A stretch of DNA of 44,662 bases from DASTBU01 sp035711845 (GTDB lineage Bacteria > Acidobacteriota > Vicinamibacteria > Vicinamibacterales > 2-12-FULL-66-21), in assembly GCA_035711845.1 (NCBI GenBank), contig DASTBU010000168.1:1-44662 (forward strand), in the 5' to 3' direction. Position numbers and translations under genes: made by a program. This document shows, one piece after another, positions 1 through 7,364 of this stretch. Under the pieces are notes generated by a model. It ran no database searches and was not told where the DNA came from. It saw only the letters and a list, made by a program, of their open reading frames with translations. Position 1 is the stretch's first letter. Each line of letters begins with the position of its first letter.

Positions 1-100
1 TGAGTGCTGAATGCTGAATGGTGAGTGCTGAATGCTGAGGGCTGGAGAATGAGGTACTAGACCCCAGCCTTCAGCCTTCAGCATTCAGCATTCAGCACTG
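1..100. repeat. Heptamer-repeat palindrome downstream of frr
   Basis: The left arm (1-45) is made of TGAATGC/TGAGTGC units and the right arm (67-98) of TTCAGCC and TTCAGCA units, so the two arms pair into an imperfect hairpin with a loop near TACTAG. Read from frr on the minus strand, the array begins AGTGCTGAATGC 9-10 nt after the frr stop. It may act as a 3'-end structure for the rplM-frr transcript. The arms are not perfect: the left side carries extra units. Confidence 0.8.
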
Positions 101-102
101 TC

Positions 103-672
103 TTATTTCCCCAAAAGGTCCGCATCCTTCTTCTTCTGGAGATCGTCGATCGCGGCGATGTGCTGGTCGGTGATTTTCTGGACTTCGTCGAGCCCGCGGC
201 GCTCGTCGTCTTCGGAGATCTTGTGATCCTTGAGCAGTTTCTTCAGACGCTCGTTCGCATCGCGCCGGACCTGACGCACGCCGTTGCGGCCCTCCTCGGC
301 GTACTTGTGGACCAGCTTCGACAACTCCTTGCGACGCTCTTCGGTCAGCGCGGGGATGGGAATCCGCACGATCTTCCCGTCGTTGGTCGGGTTGAGACCG
401 AGGTTCGCGCTGCGTATCGCGCGCTCGATGGCGGCCATCAGCGTGGGATCGAACGGTTGGGCCACGATCATCGACGGCTCGGGAATCGACAGCGACGCCA
501 CCTGGTTGAGCGGCATCTGCGTCCCGTAGGCGTCCACGTGGACCGAATCGAGAATCGTGACCGAAGCGCGGCCGGTGCGGACGCCGCCCAGTTCGCGCCG
601 CACGTGTTCGATCTGGCCGTCCATGCGCTTCTTGACTTCAGCAAACAGGCTCTTCAGATCACTCACATCCAT
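103..672 (-). CDS. frr: Ribosome recycling factor
   Basis: With EF-G this cytosolic protein splits the post-termination ribosome. The predicted protein is 189 aa, close to the usual 185. It opens MDVSDLKSLFAEVKKRMD and carries the family's GRASVTILDSV and VRIPIPALTEERRKEL segments and the C-terminal coiled-coil arm. An in-frame ATG at 723 would overlap the end of pyrH and add 17 residues unlike the family, so the ATG at 672 is chosen. It is the last gene of rplM-rpsI-rpsB-tsf-pyrH-frr, 47 nt after pyrH, the standard bacterial neighbourhood. Confidence 0.97.
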   Translation of the reverse strand: MDVSDLKSLFAEVKKRMDGQIEHVRRELGGVRTGRASVTILDSVHVDAYGTQMPLNQVASLSIPEPSMIVAQPFDPTLMAAIERAIRSANLGLNPTNDGKIVRIPIPALTEERRKELSKLVHKYAEEGRNGVRQVRRDANERLKKLLKDHKISEDDERRGLDEVQKITDQHIAAIDDLQKKKDADLLGK

Positions 673-719
673 ATGCGTCCTTCGATGGTCAGTGGCAATC
701 GCGGGCAGACCCCGCAGTC

Positions 720-1439
720 TCACGAGGCTCTGACGGTCGTGCCGACCCCTTCTCCCATGATCACGCGCCGCAGATTTCCCGGCGTGCGCAGGTTGAAGAC
801 GACGATGGGCAGCTTGTTGTCCATGCAGAGCGAGATCGCCGTGGCGTCCATGACCTTCAGGCCCTGCTCGAGAACCTTCAGATAGGAGATTTCATCGTAC
901 TTCGTTGCATCCTGGTGCAGCATCGGGTCGGCCGTGTAGATGCCGTCGACTTTCGTACCTTTGAGAATCACGTCGGCCTTCATCTCCATCGCGCGCAGCG
1001 CGGCGGCCGTATCCGTGGTGAAGTAGGGGTTGCCGGTGCCGGCGGCGAAGACCACGACGCGACCCTTCTCGAGGTGCCGCACCGCGCGGCGGCGGATGAA
1101 GGGCTCGGCAACGGCACGCATCTCGATGGCGGTGGCCACGCGCGTCGTCACGCCGGTGTGCTCGAGGGCATCCTGCAGCGCCAGCGCATTGATGACCGTG
1201 GCCAGCATGCCCATGTAATCGGCCGTGGCCCGATCCATCCCGCGGGCGCTCGCCGCAAGCCCGCGAAACAGGTTGCCGCCCCCGATGACGACGCCCGTCT
1301 GCACGCCAAGTTGCTGAATCTCGCCGATCTCTTTCGCGATCTGCGTGGTGATCGCCGGGTCGATCCCGAATGGCTGTTCGCCCATGAGGGCTTCGCCGGA
1401 AAGTTTGAGCAACACTCGCTGAAACGCGGGATCGGACAT
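720..1439 (-). CDS. pyrH: Uridylate (UMP) kinase
   Basis: This enzyme phosphorylates UMP to UDP with ATP in pyrimidine nucleotide synthesis. The 239-aa protein has the amino-acid-kinase fold signatures: LLKLSGEAL at the N terminus, GVVIGGGNLFRG, DYMGMLATVINALALQD, GTGNPYFTTDTAAALRA and the KVDGIYTADP metal/ATP loop. Its length matches bacterial hexameric UMP kinases, which are unrelated to eukaryotic UMP/CMP kinases. It lies between tsf and frr. A perfect TATAAT hexamer ends 9 nt before the ATG and no Shine-Dalgarno sequence fits between them, so the gene probably has its own near-leaderless transcript as well as read-through from tsf. Confidence 0.97.
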   Translation of the reverse strand: MSDPAFQRVLLKLSGEALMGEQPFGIDPAITTQIAKEIGEIQQLGVQTGVVIGGGNLFRGLAASARGMDRATADYMGMLATVINALALQDALEHTGVTTRVATAIEMRAVAEPFIRRRAVRHLEKGRVVVFAAGTGNPYFTTDTAAALRAMEMKADVILKGTKVDGIYTADPMLHQDATKYDEISYLKVLEQGLKVMDATAISLCMDNKLPIVVFNLRTPGNLRRVIMGEGVGTTVRAS

Positions 1440-1448
1440 AGCTGGGGG

Positions 1449-1454
1449 ATTATA
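1449..1454 (-). promoter_or_regulatory. -10 element of a probable near-leaderless pyrH promoter
   Basis: TATAAT on the minus strand is followed by nine bases (CCCCCAGCT) and then the pyrH ATG, so transcription should begin within a few bases of the start codon. No convincing -35 at 16-18 nt is seen; the nearest TTGAAC, at 1477-1482, is 22 nt away and lies in the heptamer repeat. Confidence 0.5.
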
Positions 1455-1456
1455 CA

Positions 1457-1570
1457 GGGTTGAACGGATTGGGCGGGTTCAACGCGTTCAGGGTTCAGGG
1501 GTTGAACCTCGGAACCCTGAACCCCTGAACCCTGCGAACCTCTGAACCCTGTGAATCTGAACCCTGTGAG
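1457..1570. repeat. TGAACCC-type heptamer palindrome between tsf and pyrH
   Basis: Units of GGTTCAG/GGGTTCA (1476-1503) are followed by CTGAACC units (1507-1567), giving an imperfect hairpin with its turn near 1507. It fills the whole gap between the tsf stop and the pyrH promoter. The same unit type recurs at 33446-33497 and 44339-44515. Confidence 0.8.
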
Positions 1571-1571
1571 T

Positions 1572-2180
1572 TCACCCTTCGCCCAGCTTGAAGCGGACGA
1601 AGCGGGGAATCGCGATGTTCTCGCCCATCCGGGCAATGCCCTGCTGGACCACCTGGCCGATGGTGACCTTCGGATCGCGGATGGAGGGCTGATCCAGCAG
1701 GCAGACCTGCTCGTAGAAGCTGTTCAACTTCCCCTCGACGATCTTGTCGATGACGGCGGGCGGCTTGTTCTGACCCTCCATTTGCGAGCGGTAGATGCTG
1801 CGCTCGCGCTCGAGGACGTCGGCCGGGACCTCTTCCCGGCGCACGTATTGCGGGTTGGCCGCGGCGATGTGCATCGCGATCTCGCGCGTGAGATTCTGGA
1901 AGTCGTCGGTCCGCGCGACGAAGTCCGACTCGCAGTTCACCTCCACGAGCACGCCGATCTTGCCGCCCATGTGGATGTAGTGCCCGATGATGCCCTCGTT
2001 GGTCGAACGCCCGGCCTTCTTCGTAGCCTGCGCGAGCCCCTGCTTGCGGAGGAGCGTGACCGCCTCCTCCATGTTGCCCTTGGCCTCGACGAGCGCCTTC
2101 TTGCACTCCATCATGCCCGCGCCTGTGGCGTCGCGAAGCTTCTTGACCATGTCTGCCGTGATGTCCATCGCTGTTGCCAT
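1572..2180 (-). CDS. tsf: Elongation factor Ts, short form
   Basis: EF-Ts is the guanine-nucleotide exchange factor that recycles EF-Tu-GDP. The N-terminal UBA-like domain (ADMVKKLRDATGAGMMECKKAL) and the CESDFVARTDDF core motif are both clear. At 202 aa it is much shorter than the E. coli protein (about 283), with one core subdomain followed by FYEQVCLLDQPSI, a known short form. The ATG at 2180 has AAGGGG seven bases upstream; the ATG at 2168 is an alternative. Upstream in-frame codons to 2267 lie in or beside the rpsB-tsf terminator and are rejected. Confidence 0.96.
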   Translation of the reverse strand: MATAMDITADMVKKLRDATGAGMMECKKALVEAKGNMEEAVTLLRKQGLAQATKKAGRSTNEGIIGHYIHMGGKIGVLVEVNCESDFVARTDDFQNLTREIAMHIAAANPQYVRREEVPADVLERERSIYRSQMEGQNKPPAVIDKIVEGKLNSFYEQVCLLDQPSIRDPKVTIGQVVQQGIARMGENIAIPRFVRFKLGEG

Positions 2181-2265
2181 CTCCTGACCCCTTGCTTTCT
2201 CGCGGCGGCGCTCCGACACCGGTGCGCGCCGGGCCCGCGGCGCTCCGGCCGTCCGCGCTGTACAC

Positions 2266-2296
2266 AAAAACGCCGGCCAGGTGATCCCGGCCGGCG
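2266..2296 (-). terminator. Intrinsic terminator/attenuator between rpsB and tsf
   Basis: On the minus strand the 8-bp perfect stem CGCCGGCC/GGCCGGCG (2289-2296 with 2271-2278, ten-base loop) is followed at once by five T residues (2270-2266). It starts 26 nt after the rpsB stop. It would cut the transcript between rpsB and tsf, probably partially, since no separate tsf promoter is evident. Confidence 0.8.
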
Positions 2297-2321
2297 CCCG
2301 AACACTTTCGAGCGTCGTCTC

Positions 2322-3116
2322 TTACACGGACGCCGGGGATGTCGCCTGTTCGGAGCGCGCCGGCCGCACCGCTCGGGCCCGGCGGCCGCGCTCGTCGCCC
2401 TCGGCCTCGCTGTCTTCGGCATGCGCCGACTCGCGCATGCTTCGGCCCGCGAGCACGGCGTCCGCAATGCGCGAGGCGAACAGCCGGATGGCCCTGAGCG
2501 CGTCGTCGTTACCCGGGATCACGTAGTCGACCTCGTCGGGATCGCAATTGGTATCGACGACGCCGATGACCGGGATCTTCAGCTTGCGGGCTTCGTCGAC
2601 GGCAATCTTTTCCTTGCGCGTATCCACGACGAAGAGCGCGTCGGGCAGACGCGACATGTTGCGAATACCCTCGAGGTTCTTCTGGAGCTTGCGCTTCTCT
2701 TTCTCGATCTGCGAGATCTCCTTCTTCGACAACGTCTCGTACCGGCCGTCGGTCTCCATCGCCTCCAGGTCCCGCAGGCGCCCGAGGCTCCGCTGGATGG
2801 TGGAGAAGTTGGTGAGGAGGCCGCCCAGCCATCGCTGATTCACGAAATACATGCCGCAACGCTGCGCCTCTTCGGCGACCGCGTCCTGCGCCTGCCGCTT
2901 CGTGCCCACGAACAGGACCGTTCGCCCTTCGGACGCCAGATTTGTCGTGAACTGCTCGGCGTCGCGGAACAGTCGGGCCGTCTTGGCGAGGTCGATGATG
3001 TAGATCCCGTTCCGTTCCCCGAAGATGTACGCTTTCATCTTCGGATTCCAGCGCTTCGTCTGGTGGCCGAAGTGGACGCCCGCCTCGAGCAGGTCCTTCA
3101 ACGCGATGCCGGTCAA
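2322..3116 (-). CDS. rpsB: 30S ribosomal protein S2
   Basis: S2 is a late-assembling 30S protein needed for S1 binding. The protein begins TGIALKDLLEAGVHFGHQTKRWNPKM, the family's N terminus, and has NQRWLGGLLTNF and DTNCDPDEVDYVIPGNDDA further on. The 264-aa length includes a charged, low-complexity C-terminal tail (from about residue 228) that many S2 proteins lack. The start is TTG, with GGAGG four bases upstream; no in-frame ATG is better placed. rpsI is upstream and tsf follows beyond a terminator-like hairpin. Confidence 0.97.
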   Translation of the reverse strand: MTGIALKDLLEAGVHFGHQTKRWNPKMKAYIFGERNGIYIIDLAKTARLFRDAEQFTTNLASEGRTVLFVGTKRQAQDAVAEEAQRCGMYFVNQRWLGGLLTNFSTIQRSLGRLRDLEAMETDGRYETLSKKEISQIEKEKRKLQKNLEGIRNMSRLPDALFVVDTRKEKIAVDEARKLKIPVIGVVDTNCDPDEVDYVIPGNDDALRAIRLFASRIADAVLAGRSMRESAHAEDSEAEGDERGRRARAVRPARSEQATSPASV

Positions 3117-3120
3117 ATTG

Positions 3121-3187
3121 CCTCCATGAAATCAGTCTCCAGTTCCCAGGTTCCAGCTTCCAGCCAGAGCCGGAAACTGGAAGCCAA
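3121..3187. repeat. CTGGAAGC-type palindromic repeat between rpsI and rpsB
   Basis: The gap is filled with CCAGTT, GGTTCCAG and GCTTCCAG units. The arms GCTTCCAG and CTGGAAGC form an 8-bp stem with a loop of about 13 nt. It resembles the other gap repeats in composition and position but has a different core unit. There is no T-run, so it is not an obvious terminator. Confidence 0.55.
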
Positions 3188-3193
3188 AAGCTT

Positions 3194-3589
3194 CTATCTC
3201 TTACTGAATTGGAAGCGCTTCCGCGCCCCCTTCTGTCCGTACTTCTTCCGCTCCTTGATGCGCGCATCGCGCGTGAGGAACCCAGCCTTCTTGAGGCGCT
3301 GCCGCAGCTCGACGTTGTACTCCACCAGCGCGCGGGCGATCCCGAGCCGAAGCGCGCCGGCCTGGCCTGCGGTACCGCCACCCGCGATGGTGGCCAGGAC
3401 GTCGAACTTGTCAGCCGTTTCGGTGACGGCCAGCGGCTGTTTGATCTGGGTGCGGAGCGCCTCGGTCGGGAAGGCTCGTTCGATCGGCTTGCGGTTCACG
3501 GTGATGCCGCCCGTGCCGGGGCGGAGAAACACGCGGGCGGTTGATGTCTTCCGGCGGCCCGTGCCGTAGTACTGAATCCCTGCTGCCAC
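3194..3589 (-). CDS. rpsI: 30S ribosomal protein S9
   Basis: S9 is a 30S head protein whose C-terminal tail reaches the P-site tRNA. The 131-aa protein starts AAGIQYYGTGRRKTSTARVFLRPG and ends with the basic GQKGARKRFQFSKR tail, both diagnostic. The start codon is GTG at 3589, one base after the rplM stop, so the two are almost certainly translationally coupled as in other bacteria. Confidence 0.97.
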   Translation of the reverse strand: MAAGIQYYGTGRRKTSTARVFLRPGTGGITVNRKPIERAFPTEALRTQIKQPLAVTETADKFDVLATIAGGGTAGQAGALRLGIARALVEYNVELRQRLKKAGFLTRDARIKERKKYGQKGARKRFQFSKR

Positions 3590-3590
3590 G

Positions 3591-4040
3591 TTATGCGACC
3601 TCGCGCTTGCCTGACTTGTTCAGCGGTTGCGGCTTCTGCGCCTGGTGCGGGTGCTGACCGTCCGCGTAGACCTTGAGCTTGCGCCACATCGCCTCGCCCA
3701 GCTTCGTCTTGGGCAGCATGCCGCGCACCGCTTCTTCCACGATCCGCACCGGGTTCTTCTGGCGGACGTCCTTCGCGCGTTGCTCGCGCACGCCGCCCTC
3801 GTACCCGCTGTGGGTGCGATACAGCTTCTGTTCTTCCTTGCGGCCGGTCAGACGGACGCGTGCCGCGTTGACGATCACGACGTGGTCGCCGGTGTCGATG
3901 TGCGGTGTATAGACGGCCTTGTGCTTGCCCTGGAGCAGTCGGGCGGCTTCCGTCGCCACCCGCCCCAGGACCAGGCCGTCGGCGTCAATCAGATGCCAAT
4001 GCCGTTCCACGGTCCCGGCGGTCGGAACAAACGAACCCAT
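3591..4040 (-). CDS. rplM: 50S ribosomal protein L13
   Basis: L13 is an early-assembly 50S protein. The 149-aa protein contains RHWHLIDADGLVLGRVATEAARLLQGKHK, GDHVVIVNAARVRLTGRKEEQK and AVRGMLPKTKLGEAMWRKLKVY, all family landmarks. The ATG at 4040 has AAAGGG five bases upstream. An upstream ATG (4118) would add 26 unrelated residues and is rejected. A sigma-70-like promoter lies about 90 nt upstream. Confidence 0.97.
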   Translation of the reverse strand: MGSFVPTAGTVERHWHLIDADGLVLGRVATEAARLLQGKHKAVYTPHIDTGDHVVIVNAARVRLTGRKEEQKLYRTHSGYEGGVREQRAKDVRQKNPVRIVEEAVRGMLPKTKLGEAMWRKLKVYADGQHPHQAQKPQPLNKSGKREVA

Positions 4041-4138
4041 TGAATCCCTTTCGGCCTTCGCGAAACTGCGCCCGACGCGCCGAGCCCCGGCGCCGCCGGA
4101 GCAGGCAGTCAGCCCCATTCAAAGGACGGCAAACCAAG

Positions 4139-4168
4139 AGGATACCGGCAATTGCGGGGGATTGTCAA
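4139..4168 (-). promoter_or_regulatory. Sigma-70-type promoter for rplM-rpsI
   Basis: On the minus strand TTGACA (4168-4163) and TATCCT (4144-4139) are separated by 18 nt. Transcription would begin near 4132, giving a leader of about 90 nt before the rplM ATG. Confidence 0.65.
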
Positions 4169-4352
4169 GCCGACGCTGAGCTTCCGCCAGCGGCCCGACG
4201 ACTGCGGGTCGGCGGCTGCAGAGCCCTGTACGCAGGTTCTTCTATTACACAACCGTCAGGCCGCTACAAAAACGGCACCACTCGCCCTCCCTCCCGAACT
4301 CAGCCAATGCCAGAACTGCGCATTTCAGCCCGTTTTGGTAGCTCGGCAGCCG

Positions 4353-4367
4353 TGGCACTCAACTTGC
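4353..4367 (+). promoter_or_regulatory. Sigma-54-type promoter upstream of pilM
   Basis: TGGCAC-N5-TTGC places GG and GC exactly ten bases apart, the -24/-12 geometry of RpoN promoters. Transcription would start near 4379, leaving an 80-nt leader to the pilM GTG. Sigma-54 control of pilus genes (for example through PilR) is known in other bacteria; no activator gene is in this window. Confidence 0.55.
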
Positions 4368-4459
4368 CGCCCGGACCTCCGACTTAACACGGCAAATCGA
4401 CCGTTGCGAGTGTGTCAAACGCGGCAGAACTGCGCCGTTTTCCAGACTAGGACGTCACG

Positions 4460-5521
4460 GTGCTCCGTAGAGCGAAAGCCCTCGTCGGTCTCGACATCGG
4501 GTCGAGCGCGGTCAAGGCCATCGAGCTGAAGCCGACGGGGAAGACGTACAAGGTAACCGCCTTCGGCAGCGAGCCCCTTCCCCCCGACAGCATCGTGGAC
4601 GGCGCCATCATCGACGGCGCGGCCGTCGTGGGCGCCATCAAGCGCGTGTTCGACAGCTGTCGCATCACGACCAGGGAAGTGGCCGCCTCGCTCTCGGGCA
4701 GCGCGGTCATCGTCAAGAAGATTGCCCTGCCGGCGATGACCCAGGCGGAGCTCGCCGAGTCGATCTACTGGGAGGCCGAGCAGTACATCCCTTTCGATAT
4801 CCAGGACGTCAACCTCGACTACCAGGTCCTCGAGGGAGCGAACCCGGCGGCCGGCAAGAGCACGATGGACGTCCTGCTCGTGGCGGCGAAGAAGGAGAAG
4901 ATCGCCGACTACACCGGCGTCATCGGGCAGGCGGGCCGGACCGCCGTTGTCGTGGACGTCGACGCCTTTGCACTGCAGAACGCCTACGAGACCAATTACG
5001 GCACCGAGCCGGGTGCCGTCGTGATGCTGCTCAACGTCGGCGCCAGCGCCACGAACATCAACATTCTGCAGGGGGATCAATCCGTTTTCACCCGCGACAT
5101 CTCAATCGGCGGCAACGCGTACACGGAAGCGCTCCAGAAGGACCTCAACCTGCCGTTCGAGCACGCGGACCTGCTCAAACGAGGCGGCGCCGTCGACGGG
5201 ATCGCGTACGACGAAGCCCGCCCGGTGCTCAGGGCCGTCAGCGAAAACGTGATGCTCGAGATCCAGAAGACATTCGACTTCTTCAAGGCCACGGCCGCCA
5301 CCGATCAGATGACTCGCGTGGTCGTGAGCGGCGGCGCGGCGCGCGCGGAAGGCTTCCTGGACATGCTCGCCGAGCGTTTCGGGGCGCCGGTCGAGGTGTT
5401 CGATCCGTTCAGGAAGGTCGCGTTCGACGCGAAGAAGTTCAAGGTCGACTCCGCAGCTGCAGTCGGACCAACAGCGGCGGTCGCCGTCGGCCTCGCGCTG
5501 CGGCGGGCAGGTGATCGATGA
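4460..5521 (+). CDS. pilM: Type IV pilus assembly ATPase-like protein PilM
   Basis: PilM is a cytoplasmic FtsA/actin-like protein that binds the N-terminal tail of PilN and links the pilus motor to the PilNOP inner-membrane complex. The 353-aa protein has LVGLDIGSSAVKAIEL (phosphate-1 loop), QYIPFDIQDVNLDYQVL, VDVDAFALQNAYE, and LLNVGASATNINILQ. It begins with GTG, with AGGA seven bases upstream. Its stop overlaps the pilN start by four bases (ATGA), so coupled translation is likely. First gene of pilMNOPQ, behind a sigma-54-like site. Confidence 0.95.
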   Translation: MLRRAKALVGLDIGSSAVKAIELKPTGKTYKVTAFGSEPLPPDSIVDGAIIDGAAVVGAIKRVFDSCRITTREVAASLSGSAVIVKKIALPAMTQAELAESIYWEAEQYIPFDIQDVNLDYQVLEGANPAAGKSTMDVLLVAAKKEKIADYTGVIGQAGRTAVVVDVDAFALQNAYETNYGTEPGAVVMLLNVGASATNINILQGDQSVFTRDISIGGNAYTEALQKDLNLPFEHADLLKRGGAVDGIAYDEARPVLRAVSENVMLEIQKTFDFFKATAATDQMTRVVVSGGAARAEGFLDMLAERFGAPVEVFDPFRKVAFDAKKFKVDSAAAVGPTAAVAVGLALRRAGDR

Positions 5522-6162
5522 TTCGCGTCAACCTGCTGGCCGTCGAGCGCGAGCGATCGAAGAAGCCCCTCGTCGCCATCTCTGCTGCGCAGCGCGTCAC
5601 CATCGGCGCCAGCCTGCTCCTCCTCCTCACGGTGCTCGGCATCGGCTGGTGGTTCTGGTCGCTGCGGCAGCAGTCGCTGGCGCTTGACCGGGAGATCGCG
5701 AAGGCCGAGGGGGAAACGCAGCAACTCCGCAGCGTGCTCAGCCAGGTCCAGAAGTTCGAAACGCGCAAAGCCCAGTTGCAGCAGCGGGTCACGCTCATCG
5801 AACAGCTGCGGCGCGGCCAGTCCGGGCCCGTTCACGTGCTCGACAAGGTGAGCAGAAGCCTGCCCGAACGCCTCTGGCTCACCGACATGAAGCAGACCGG
5901 AGCGGAATTCACGATCAGCGGGTTCTCGACGTCGATGACGGCGCTGTCGGACTTCGTGGGCAACCTCGAAACTACGACGTGGTTCAAGCGTCCCGTGGAG
6001 ATCATCGACAGCCTGGTGCAGGACGACCCGAAGACAGGCGAGCTGGTGAAGTTCTCGATCAAGGCGACGTTCACCGATCCGAATGCGCCGGCCACTCCGC
6101 CGTCCCTGGCGGCTCCCAAGCCTGGCGGCCGCGGTGGAGCCGCGCCAAAGGGGGGGCGGTAG
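5518..6162 (+). CDS. pilN: Type IV pilus inner-membrane protein PilN
   Basis: PilN is a bitopic inner-membrane protein whose short cytoplasmic N terminus docks in PilM and whose periplasmic part pairs with PilO. The conserved tail MIRVNLLAVERERSKKP is present, followed by a membrane segment (about residues 29-48, SLLLLLTVLGIGWWFW), a coiled coil with many Q/R residues (50-95) and a ferredoxin-like periplasmic domain. The 214-aa protein ends in an Ala/Pro/Gly-rich tail. It overlaps pilM by four bases and is six bases ahead of pilO. Confidence 0.93.
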   Translation: MIRVNLLAVERERSKKPLVAISAAQRVTIGASLLLLLTVLGIGWWFWSLRQQSLALDREIAKAEGETQQLRSVLSQVQKFETRKAQLQQRVTLIEQLRRGQSGPVHVLDKVSRSLPERLWLTDMKQTGAEFTISGFSTSMTALSDFVGNLETTTWFKRPVEIIDSLVQDDPKTGELVKFSIKATFTDPNAPATPPSLAAPKPGGRGGAAPKGGR

Positions 6163-6168
6163 CCCACC

Positions 6169-6795
6169 ATGGAACTCTCGCTCAGCAAGCTGCCGTGGCA
6201 GGCGCAGATTGGCGCGTTCGTCCTGGTGTGCGCCGGCGCGGTGGTCGGCTTCTGGAAGTTCTACGTCGTGGAGTACCAGGCCGACATCACCCTCCGCCAG
6301 ACGCGGCTGGCCGCGTTGCGCAAGGACATCGCCAAGGGTGTGGCGACCGCGCGCCGGCTGCCGGAATTCCAGGGCCAGGTCGACGAGCTCGAAGAGCGCC
6401 TCCAGAGCCTGGCGGCGGTCCTGCCCGAGCAGAAGGACGTTGCCGACATCCTGCGCCGCGTCCAGGGCCTTGCGGCGCAGTCCAGCCTGTCGATTCAACG
6501 GTTCACTCCACAGCCCACCGTGCAGCAGGCCCTGTACGCCGAGGTGCCTATCCGGCTCCAGGCCGAGGGCACGTACCACAACCTGGGCCAGTTCTTCGAT
6601 CGGATCAGCAAGTTCCCGCGAATCATCAACGTGAGCGAGATCTCGATTCGCGCGAAGAACGAAGCAGGTTCCAGCAACACCATCGTGGCTGAATGCACGG
6701 CCACGACCTTCGTGCTCCAGGAAGGGGCCATTCCGAAGAAGGGCGCGAAGACCGTTCCGAAGCAGCCCTCGGTGGCCAAGGGAGGCGCGAAATGA
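6169..6795 (+). CDS. pilO: Type IV pilus inner-membrane protein PilO
   Basis: PilO heterodimerises with PilN in the periplasm and carries PilP. At 208 aa it has a short cytoplasmic N terminus (MELSLSKLPWQAQ), one membrane helix (IGAFVLVCAGAVVGFWKFY, about 14-32), a coiled coil (35-90, with LPEQKDVADILRRVQGLA), and a C-terminal domain with ISKFPRIINVSEISI typical of PilO. It ends in a lysine-rich tail and overlaps pilP by four bases. Confidence 0.93.
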   Translation: MELSLSKLPWQAQIGAFVLVCAGAVVGFWKFYVVEYQADITLRQTRLAALRKDIAKGVATARRLPEFQGQVDELEERLQSLAAVLPEQKDVADILRRVQGLAAQSSLSIQRFTPQPTVQQALYAEVPIRLQAEGTYHNLGQFFDRISKFPRIINVSEISIRAKNEAGSSNTIVAECTATTFVLQEGAIPKKGAKTVPKQPSVAKGGAK

Positions 6796-7304
6796 CCCTG
6801 ACCTGCGTCTGCGTCGCGTCGTTGCTCACGGTGGCGATCGGCGGACAGGCACCAGCGCAACCGAGCCCCGCGCCGAGCGCGGGCTCTGCGCCAGCCGCGG
6901 CACAACCCGCGGCGCCACCAGTCGAGCAGCGGTCGGATGCCGGATTCTCGTACGACCCGGAAGGGCGCCGCGATCCGTTCCTGAGCCTGCTGGGCCGCGG
7001 CAACGATCCCCGTCTGGGCGCGTCGCGTCCGTCCGGCGTCGCGGGGCTGCTGATTGCCGACGTCACGGTCAAAGGAATCCTGCGCGACAAGGCCGGTTTC
7101 GTCGCCATGATCCAGTCGCCCGACAGCAAGACCTACATCGTGCGGCCCGGCGATCGCCTCTTCGACGGCACGGTGAAGTCAATCGTGTCGGACAAGGTGG
7201 TCTTTTCGCAGGACGTCAACGATCCGCTTTCGCTCGTGAAGCAGCGGGAGATTCCCAAGGCAGTTCGATCGGCTGAAGGACGGGGCGCCACTCCCGGGCT
7301 CTGA
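6792..7304 (+). CDS. pilP: Type IV pilus periplasmic protein PilP
   Basis: PilP connects the inner-membrane PilNO pair to the PilQ secretin across the periplasm. The 170-aa protein has a signal-like N terminus (LTCVCVASLLTVAIGGQ), a Pro/Ala-rich linker, YDPEGRRDPFLSLL, and a beta domain with VKGILRDKAGFVAMIQSPDSKTYIVRPGDRLFDG as in PilP/GspC homology regions. A cysteine near residue 6 might be acylated, but the lipobox is poor. The ATG at 6792 overlaps the pilO stop; earlier in-frame ATGs lie inside pilO and are rejected. Confidence 0.92.
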   Translation: MTLTCVCVASLLTVAIGGQAPAQPSPAPSAGSAPAAAQPAAPPVEQRSDAGFSYDPEGRRDPFLSLLGRGNDPRLGASRPSGVAGLLIADVTVKGILRDKAGFVAMIQSPDSKTYIVRPGDRLFDGTVKSIVSDKVVFSQDVNDPLSLVKQREIPKAVRSAEGRGATPGL

Positions 7305-7364
7305 GCGGGCTGAATGGGCATACCGACGAAACCAAATGCTGAACAGCTGGAAAGAGTCGAATCG

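Larger units (their letters stand above)
4041..4459. other. 419-bp divergent control region between rplM and pilM
   Basis: No credible coding sequence is seen. The rplM side has a sigma-70-like promoter (4139-4168) and, in the leader, a GC-rich hairpin CCGGC-GCC-GCCGG (4087-4099) that could be an r-protein leader structure. The pilM side has a sigma-54-like site (4353-4367). The 11-mer CAGAACTGCGC occurs at both 4311-4321 and 4425-4435, on either side of the sigma-54 site. Confidence 0.7.

Noticed and set aside
1551..3569. Long plus-strand open frame opposite tsf, rpsB and rpsI
   Set aside because: A shadow of three ribosomal/translation genes with no family features of its own.
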